20,988 nt of DNA, taken from Tannerella sp. Lineage in GTDB: Bacteria; Bacteroidota; Bacteroidia; Bacteroidales; Tannerellaceae. The stretch is taken from positions 1 through 20,988 of the forward strand of contig JAIRYY010000317.1 in the NCBI GenBank assembly GCA_031267485.1, given 5' to 3'. This document shows, in pieces, positions 16,287 through 20,988 of this stretch (positions within the stretch are counted from its first letter, which is position 1; each line of letters starts with the position of its first letter). A program made the translations under genes and the position numbers. The notes below the pieces were generated by a model that saw only the letters and a list, made by a program, of their open reading frames with translations, did not search any database and was not told the DNA's origin.

Positions 16287-16296
16287 CGTACGTATT
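16283..16296 (+). promoter_or_regulatory. 14-base box shared with the urt promoter (kinase copy)
   Basis: TTTGCGTACGTATT is identical to 7530-7543 and starts at the same point of the -7 element. A second ACGTA (16276-16280) lies just upstream. It may be a common operator for the two operons. Confidence 0.5.
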
Positions 16297-16313
16297 TTTC
16301 AGCATTACGATTG

Positions 16314-18110
16314 ATGAAAGACAGGAAAAATTATCAGCACACGCTTAAACACTATAATTGGGGTTACGCCATCGCTTTAGCCGTAATCGCGATTATCGCC
16401 CTGTCGTCGCAAATATTGATACAGGACTATCTGTCAAATCAGCAGTCGGATACTCACCTTGTTAATTATTCCGCAAAACTGCGCTCCGATTCGCAGTCTC
16501 TCACAAAATATGCCTTACTGCTGCAAAAAGGCGACGATTTCCTGTTCGACAGAAAAGACTTCGTAAACACTCTGAGCTACTGGAAACAGACGCACCGCAG
16601 TTTGCGCGAAGGCAGTGAATTTTTAAATATTCCTAAAAATGAAGACAAGGAAATCGAAGAACTGTTCCGCATCATCGACAAACCCTATCAGGAAATCGTT
16701 CTGGCGGCAGAAGCAATAAGCAAAAATATCCTCGCCTGCGAATCTGCCGGAGAAAGCGACATCGACGCATACGTCGACATCTTGCTGAAAAACGAAAAAA
16801 CATACCTGTTAGGCATGGAAATGATTGTTTTCGACTACGACCGGATTCTAAGAAACAATATCGTATTCCTCAAAAAACTCGAATGGATCCTGTTCTTTAC
16901 GCTCCTCGTATGCCTCATAGCGGAAGCCCTCCTGATATTCATCCCGTTATCCGGCAAATTAAAGGCCTCTTTTAAAGAACTTATCAATACGGAAGACTAT
17001 TCGCGGAAACTTATCGAACAGGTACAGAAAACAAACAAAGAACTCGAACAGTCGCACAAAGAATTAAGAGAAGTCAATTTCGCGCTGGAGAAAGCGACCT
17101 ATCTCGTCAAAACAGACGCAAGAGGCAACATCATCTATGCGAACGACAAGTACTGCAGCGTCACCCGCTACAACATGGCGGAGTTGCGCGGCAAACCTTT
17201 GTTTTATAACAATATGGGAGGCGAACGGAGCATCATCTACAAACACATCGAAAACCCCGAACTTTGCAACGAAGTATGGCAGGGAGAGGTTTTTGACCAT
17301 GCATCCGACGGAACGGGATTCTGGATGAACGTCACGCTGATGCCGATCTTTAATAACAAGGGAGAACTTTACCGGTATTATGCAATCTGTTTCGATATCA
17401 CAAAACGCAAGCAGATGGAAAACGAGAATCAACTGCTGATGGAAGAAAAAATAAAGCAAAAGGATGAATTGCAACGGACAAAACTGGATTCCATGCTCGC
17501 GGGAGAAGAACGCGAACGCAAACGGCTGGCGGCGGAAATACACGATAACATAGGACAGATGCTTACCGCTCTGAAAATGAGGTTTGAATTTCTCCCGCAA
17601 AACAGGGAATATGCGGAAATTAAAAACATCATAGCCTCTATCGTTAACGAAACGCGCAAAGTATGCACCGAACTGCAACCAAGCGTACTGATTGACTTCG
17701 GGCTTAAAGCCGCTATAAACGACCTGCTCAAAACCATCCGCTCTTCCACGAATATCCACGTTCATCTCGAAGACAGCATGGAAGATCATATCCTTCCCAA
17801 AAACAAGGAAATAGCCGTATATCGCATCATACAGGAAGCGACAAACAATATCATCAAGCATGCCCGGGCCGGGAATATGCGCATCAAACTGGAATCCGAC
17901 GCGGAAAACATCTGTACGCATATAGAAGACGACGGTAAGGGCTTCGATATGGACATGGATAAATTATACAAAAAAGACACATACAAAAAAACGTACGGCC
18001 TTATCAGCATGAAAGAAAGAGCCGAATTTTTAAACGCCGACTTTGAAATAAAATCCCGGAAAGGAAAAGGAACAGTCATCAGACTGACAATCCCCTTTCC
18101 CGATATGTAA
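16314..18110 (+). CDS. Membrane sensor histidine kinase (NarX/PilJ-like sensor, PAS, HisKA_3)
   Basis: This is the sensor kinase of a two-component system. From ATG 16314 it has 598 residues: membrane span about 17-35, extracytoplasmic helical sensor 36-188, second span about 190-212, coiled coil about 225-262, PAS domain about 255-365 (PAC-like end YAICFDITKRKQ), and a second coiled coil. A HisKA_3 dimerisation domain follows with phospho-acceptor His410 (ERKRLAAEIHDNIGQ), then an HATPase_c domain with N box QEATNNIIKHA (507-517), DDGKGF (539-544) and YGLISMKERA. The sensor stretch VNYSAKLRSDSQSLTKYALL (50-69) resembles the first helix of NarX/PilJ-type sensors, so a small ligand may be sensed; this is an inference. 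The upstream TTG start is rejected because it lies in the promoter. The regulator follows after 35 bases. Confidence 0.92.
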   Translation: MKDRKNYQHTLKHYNWGYAIALAVIAIIALSSQILIQDYLSNQQSDTHLVNYSAKLRSDSQSLTKYALLLQKGDDFLFDRKDFVNTLSYWKQTHRSLREGSEFLNIPKNEDKEIEELFRIIDKPYQEIVLAAEAISKNILACESAGESDIDAYVDILLKNEKTYLLGMEMIVFDYDRILRNNIVFLKKLEWILFFTLLVCLIAEALLIFIPLSGKLKASFKELINTEDYSRKLIEQVQKTNKELEQSHKELREVNFALEKATYLVKTDARGNIIYANDKYCSVTRYNMAELRGKPLFYNNMGGERSIIYKHIENPELCNEVWQGEVFDHASDGTGFWMNVTLMPIFNNKGELYRYYAICFDITKRKQMENENQLLMEEKIKQKDELQRTKLDSMLAGEERERKRLAAEIHDNIGQMLTALKMRFEFLPQNREYAEIKNIIASIVNETRKVCTELQPSVLIDFGLKAAINDLLKTIRSSTNIHVHLEDSMEDHILPKNKEIAVYRIIQEATNNIIKHARAGNMRIKLESDAENICTHIEDDGKGFDMDMDKLYKKDTYKKTYGLISMKERAEFLNADFEIKSRKGKGTVIRLTIPFPDM

Positions 18111-18145
18111 AACGCAAATACCACCCCAAAAAACAGTTGTCCGCA

Positions 18146-18793
18146 ATGAAAAATATAACCATCTTACTCGTTGACGATCACGAAATCTTCAGGAACGGCG
18201 TAGAATTTCTGATTAATAAAGAACCGGATATGAGCGTAATCGATACGGCCGAAAACGGACTGGAAGCAATAAAAAAAGTCAGGGAACTGAAACCCGACAT
18301 TATCCTGATGGACATTTCCATGCCCGTCATGTCAGGCCTGGAGGCGGCAGAAAAACTGAACGAACAAACGAACGATTCGAAAATCATATTCTTCTCCCTC
18401 TACGACCGGGAAGACTATATCCTGAAATCACTGCAGTCCGGCGTAAAAGGATATATATTAAAAGACGCGCCCAACGAAACATTCCTGAAATCCATCAGGC
18501 AGGTCGCCGCAGGAAACTATTTTTATTCCGGCGACCTGACCAATTTCCTGGTCCTGGAATACCTGAAAAAAACATCTTCCGGCAAACAGGATTCCTCACA
18601 GGTTAAACTGTCAAACAGGGAAATAGAAATCCTGAGGAAAATAAAATACGGAATTACCAACAGGGAAATGGCTTTACTTTACAACGTAAGCAACAGGACG
18701 ATAGAAGCGCACCGGCTGAACATCATGAGAAAACTTGGCGTCAAAAATATCGACGCCGCCATAGAAGAAGCCATTAAAAAAGAATTTATATAA
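18146..18793 (+). CDS. NarL/LuxR-family response regulator
   Basis: This is the partner of the kinase just upstream. The 215-residue protein has a receiver domain with acidic pocket Asp10-Asp11 (LLVDDHE), phospho-acceptor Asp56 (IILMDISMP), switch Ser84 and Lys106 (YILKDAP). A C-terminal LuxR-type helix-turn-helix (about 150-205) follows: LSNREIEILRKIKYGITNRE, then NRTIEAHRLNIMRKLGVKN. ATG 18146 is preferred over an in-frame TTG at 18137 because it gives the usual MKNITILLVDD start. HisKA_3 kinases pair with NarL-type regulators, which fits. Targets are unknown; the shared box at the two upstream operons is a candidate. Confidence 0.93.
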   Translation: MKNITILLVDDHEIFRNGVEFLINKEPDMSVIDTAENGLEAIKKVRELKPDIILMDISMPVMSGLEAAEKLNEQTNDSKIIFFSLYDREDYILKSLQSGVKGYILKDAPNETFLKSIRQVAAGNYFYSGDLTNFLVLEYLKKTSSGKQDSSQVKLSNREIEILRKIKYGITNREMALLYNVSNRTIEAHRLNIMRKLGVKNIDAAIEEAIKKEFI

Positions 18794-18809
18794 ACGCGCC
18801 CTCGCGCCG

Positions 18810-18823
18810 TTACACCCGTGTAA
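18810..18823 (+). terminator. Weak hairpin after the response regulator
   Basis: TTACAC-CC-GTGTAA is a perfect inverted repeat 17 bases after the regulator stop, preceded by a second small stem GCGCCCTCGCGC (18796-18807) and followed by TCGTTT. It may terminate the two-component operon. The T run is poor. Confidence 0.3.
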
Positions 18824-18884
18824 TCGTTTACTGAATGATTGCACATAAAGCCATTTCATACCATATTAAAACCATTTTGTGATA

Positions 18885-18914
18885 TTTGTATTTCCCGCTT
18901 TAACCATACCTTTG
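18885..18914 (+). promoter_or_regulatory. Promoter of the glycosidase gene
   Basis: TTTG at 18885-18888 and TACCTTTG at 18907-18914, 18 bases apart, match the Bacteroidota pattern (usual spacing 19). The start codon follows 29 bases after the -7 box. The inverted repeat TTTGC-ATC-GCAAA (18911-18923) overlaps the end of the -7 box and the presumed start site and could be an operator. Confidence 0.6.
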
Positions 18915-18943
18915 CATCGCAAATCATAATGCATAACAGAATC

Positions 18944-20988
18944 ATGAAAACTACATTACTCGCAATTACCCTGTCCGTGGCGGCGGCGGCCTCCGCGGAC
19001 GGCCTCATCCGCCGCAACGCGCCGGCGAAAACCGTTGAAATCGCCGACGCGGACAGAAACCTGACCCTTACGATCGATTACTCCGAGGGTTGCAGGATTA
19101 CCGGACTCAATGTGAGGGGCAGGAATGTACTGTCCGCTTCCGGCGTGCACACGGGATTCCGAACCCGCGGCGGCGCCTTTACGTCTGCAGGTAGCTTGCA
19201 TAACGAAAAAATCGGCGGGGAGGGCAATAAGGTCGTCATCGACGGCATCGTCTTCGGCGACCATTCCGTAAGGGCTAACGAATCCTGGATTTTCGAGCCG
19301 GACGGCGACAAAATCCGCTGGACCATCCGGCGCGAATACAGCACGCTGGCCAAACTGGAGGAAACGGCTTTCCCGCAATGGCATTTCTCCGATCTTTCGG
19401 TATGGAAGGGGGGGATTATCGACAACGGAGGAATGGTCTGGTGCAAATACCTGACCGGCCGGGACGACACGTATGGCGTGCACGCCGGAGGCGTGACGTT
19501 CTGGAATCCGCTGTCGGGCGACGCCCTGCGCATCGAGGCGAAAACGGACGGCGGGAAATTCCTCGCCTCCAAATATTCGCACGGCGAAAACGGCGAGTTT
19601 ACCTTCACACAGGCCGTCACGGATACGGAACTGGAACCGCGCTATAACCTGGACCGCTTTGTCCGCCAAAAAGCGGACGTCTTCGCCCCTTTTGACGTTG
19701 AAAAGGGGACGGTGACGATCTGCATGGAACTCCGCTACCTGGACTATCCGGCCGAATATTCGCGGGGCAAACTGCCGGGCATCGATGCCGGCGCCGTGCG
19801 GGAATTAATGAACACGACCGGACGCTACGGCGTCGTGGACAGCCGGATTGTCGGAGCCAATGGCTGGATTACGAACTGGAAATGCCTGCACGAGCCGTTC
19901 TTCGCGCAGATCGGCATGGCGCTGAACGATGCCGGCTACACGGCCAACCTGTCCTCGTCCCTCGACCGCGAACGCGATTATGCGATGACGGACGATGGAC
20001 GCGTGCTCTCGCGATGGCACAATGCGGACGAGGATCAGATGCCGGGCACGTTCAATTACAAAACCGGTTATTACGAGGCAAGGTGGGGTTATACGGTAGA
20101 TTCGCAGACGGGATACGTCATCAATACCGCCGAACAGTTCGACCTGTGCGGAGACGTCGCCTGGCTGCAATCCCACAAGGCCGCCTGCGAAAAGGCGCTG
20201 GAATGGCTCATCGGCAGGGATTCCAACGGGAACGGCCTCTTCGAAATGATGAACGGCCACATCAGCGAGCAACGGGCGAGCGACTGGCTCGACATCGTAT
20301 GGGCCGGATTCGAGAACGCCTTCGTAAACGCTCAGATGTACGAGGCGCTCAACCTCTGGGCCGGCTGCGAACGCGTCCTGGGCGACGCCGAAAACGCCGC
20401 CCGTTACGCCTCCGTCGCCGCAAGGCTCAAGGAAAGCTTCAACCGGACGGTCGACGACGGCGGATTCTGGTACCCGGAGAAAAAGCAGTACGTCTACTGG
20501 CGCGACAGCGACGGCGTCATCCACGGCGACAACCTCGTCACGCCCGTCAATTTCGCCGCAATCGCCTTCGGCCTGTGCGACGACAGGGAGCGGACGGCCC
20601 TCATCCTCGACGAAATTGAACGGAGGACATCGCAGGAAAACCTCTTCCACTGGCCGCTCTGCTTCGATTCCTTCCGGCGCGAAGAAGTGCAGGAAGGCAA
20701 CTGGCCGTTCCCCACGTACGAAAACGGCGATATTTTCCCCACATGGGGCTATCTGGGCGTCAGGGCCTATGCCGGATACGACCGGGCGACGGCGCTGAAG
20801 TTCATCCGCAACATCCTCGAACAGTACGGCAAAGACGGCCTCTCGTCCCAACGGTACAGCCGCGAAACGCAGCAGGGACAAGGCTCCGACGTCCTGGCCG
20901 GCATCTGCACAAGCGTGACCGCGCTCTACCGCGACATCTACGGCATACGCCCGCGCTGGAACCGCATGGGACTGGAGCCTCACATGCT
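18944..20988 (+). CDS. Secreted six-hairpin glycosidase-like protein (3' partial)
   Basis: An uninterrupted frame of 681 codons starts at ATG 18944 and runs off the window without a stop. It begins with a signal peptide (MKTTLLAITLSVAAAASA), so the product is exported. Residues about 30-290 look like an N-terminal beta-sandwich. From about 300 onward the sequence has the features of an (alpha/alpha)6 barrel glycoside hydrolase: RDSNGNGLFEM (425-435), SDWLD (446-450), HGDNLVTPVNFAAIAFGL, FPTYENGDIFPTWGYLGVRA with acidic Glu593 and Asp596, and SRETQQGQGSDVLAGIC, then YGIRPRWNRMGLEPHM near the end. This resembles clan GH-G/GH-L type enzymes acting on plant or host glycans. I cannot name the family or substrate. 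It has its own promoter, and its GC-rich codon use is unlike the A-rich two-component genes before it. Confidence 0.85.
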   Translation, partial: MKTTLLAITLSVAAAASADGLIRRNAPAKTVEIADADRNLTLTIDYSEGCRITGLNVRGRNVLSASGVHTGFRTRGGAFTSAGSLHNEKIGGEGNKVVIDGIVFGDHSVRANESWIFEPDGDKIRWTIRREYSTLAKLEETAFPQWHFSDLSVWKGGIIDNGGMVWCKYLTGRDDTYGVHAGGVTFWNPLSGDALRIEAKTDGGKFLASKYSHGENGEFTFTQAVTDTELEPRYNLDRFVRQKADVFAPFDVEKGTVTICMELRYLDYPAEYSRGKLPGIDAGAVRELMNTTGRYGVVDSRIVGANGWITNWKCLHEPFFAQIGMALNDAGYTANLSSSLDRERDYAMTDDGRVLSRWHNADEDQMPGTFNYKTGYYEARWGYTVDSQTGYVINTAEQFDLCGDVAWLQSHKAACEKALEWLIGRDSNGNGLFEMMNGHISEQRASDWLDIVWAGFENAFVNAQMYEALNLWAGCERVLGDAENAARYASVAARLKESFNRTVDDGGFWYPEKKQYVYWRDSDGVIHGDNLVTPVNFAAIAFGLCDDRERTALILDEIERRTSQENLFHWPLCFDSFRREEVQEGNWPFPTYENGDIFPTWGYLGVRAYAGYDRATALKFIRNILEQYGKDGLSSQRYSRETQQGQGSDVLAGICTSVTALYRDIYGIRPRWNRMGLEPHM

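Noticed and set aside
19805..20983. 392-residue minus-strand frame, with another at 18956-19669
   Set aside because: Both are opposite the continuous plus-strand glycosidase frame with signal peptide and family-like motifs; the minus frames are Val/Ala/Arg-rich shadows.

Overview
The window reads as a chromosomal segment of a Bacteroidota bacterium, most likely a Bacteroidales lineage. Three upstream regions carry the Bacteroidota-type promoter pattern (TTTG, about 19 bases, then TAnnTTTG). The gene content also fits: an S9B dipeptidyl-peptidase, a NarL-type two-component pair with a PAS domain, and a secreted six-hairpin glycosidase. No rRNA, tRNA, CRISPR array or transposase gene was seen.

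Left part (1-6150). A basic C-terminal tail of a protein that starts outside the window (3-239) is followed by a secreted S9B peptidase (245-2596), purD (3162-4433), a polytopic membrane protein (4636-5643) and a small YqaA/DedA-type membrane protein (5628-6080). This block is GC-rich and full of repeats. There are three copies of one long palindromic element, one of them inside the 5' end of the peptidase reading frame. There is also a roughly 190-bp tandem duplication carrying two of those palindromes, fields of a degenerate heptamer, and eight 23-bp tandem repeats directly after purD.

Middle part (6148-16187). A minus-strand AraC-type regulator (6148-7041) lies next to a decayed fragment of a TrpB-like gene (7088-7327). 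A plus-strand urea operon then runs from a consensus-like promoter: an outer-membrane porin, urtA (lipoprotein), urtB, urtC, urtD, urtE, a fused urease gamma/beta subunit gene and ureC, ending at a strong hairpin. The genes are tightly packed (4-nt overlap to 71-nt gaps), so entry through the outer membrane, ATP-driven import of urea and its hydrolysis to ammonia and CO2 appear to be co-expressed. The nickel-insertion accessory genes (ureD, E, F, G) are not in the window.

Right part (16256-20988). A membrane histidine kinase (598 aa from the proposed start) and a NarL/LuxR-family response regulator form a second operon. Its promoter is a perfect match to the Bacteroidota consensus, and it shares an exact 14-base box, at the same place relative to the -7 element, with the porin-urt promoter. 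I infer that this pair may sense and control nitrogen or urea status. A secreted six-hairpin glycosidase with its own promoter begins at 18944 and runs off the window end without a stop.

The most interesting points are the urea uptake-urease-sensor arrangement with its shared promoter box, the altered His motif in the urease beta domain, and two repeat families whose hairpin arms change together.
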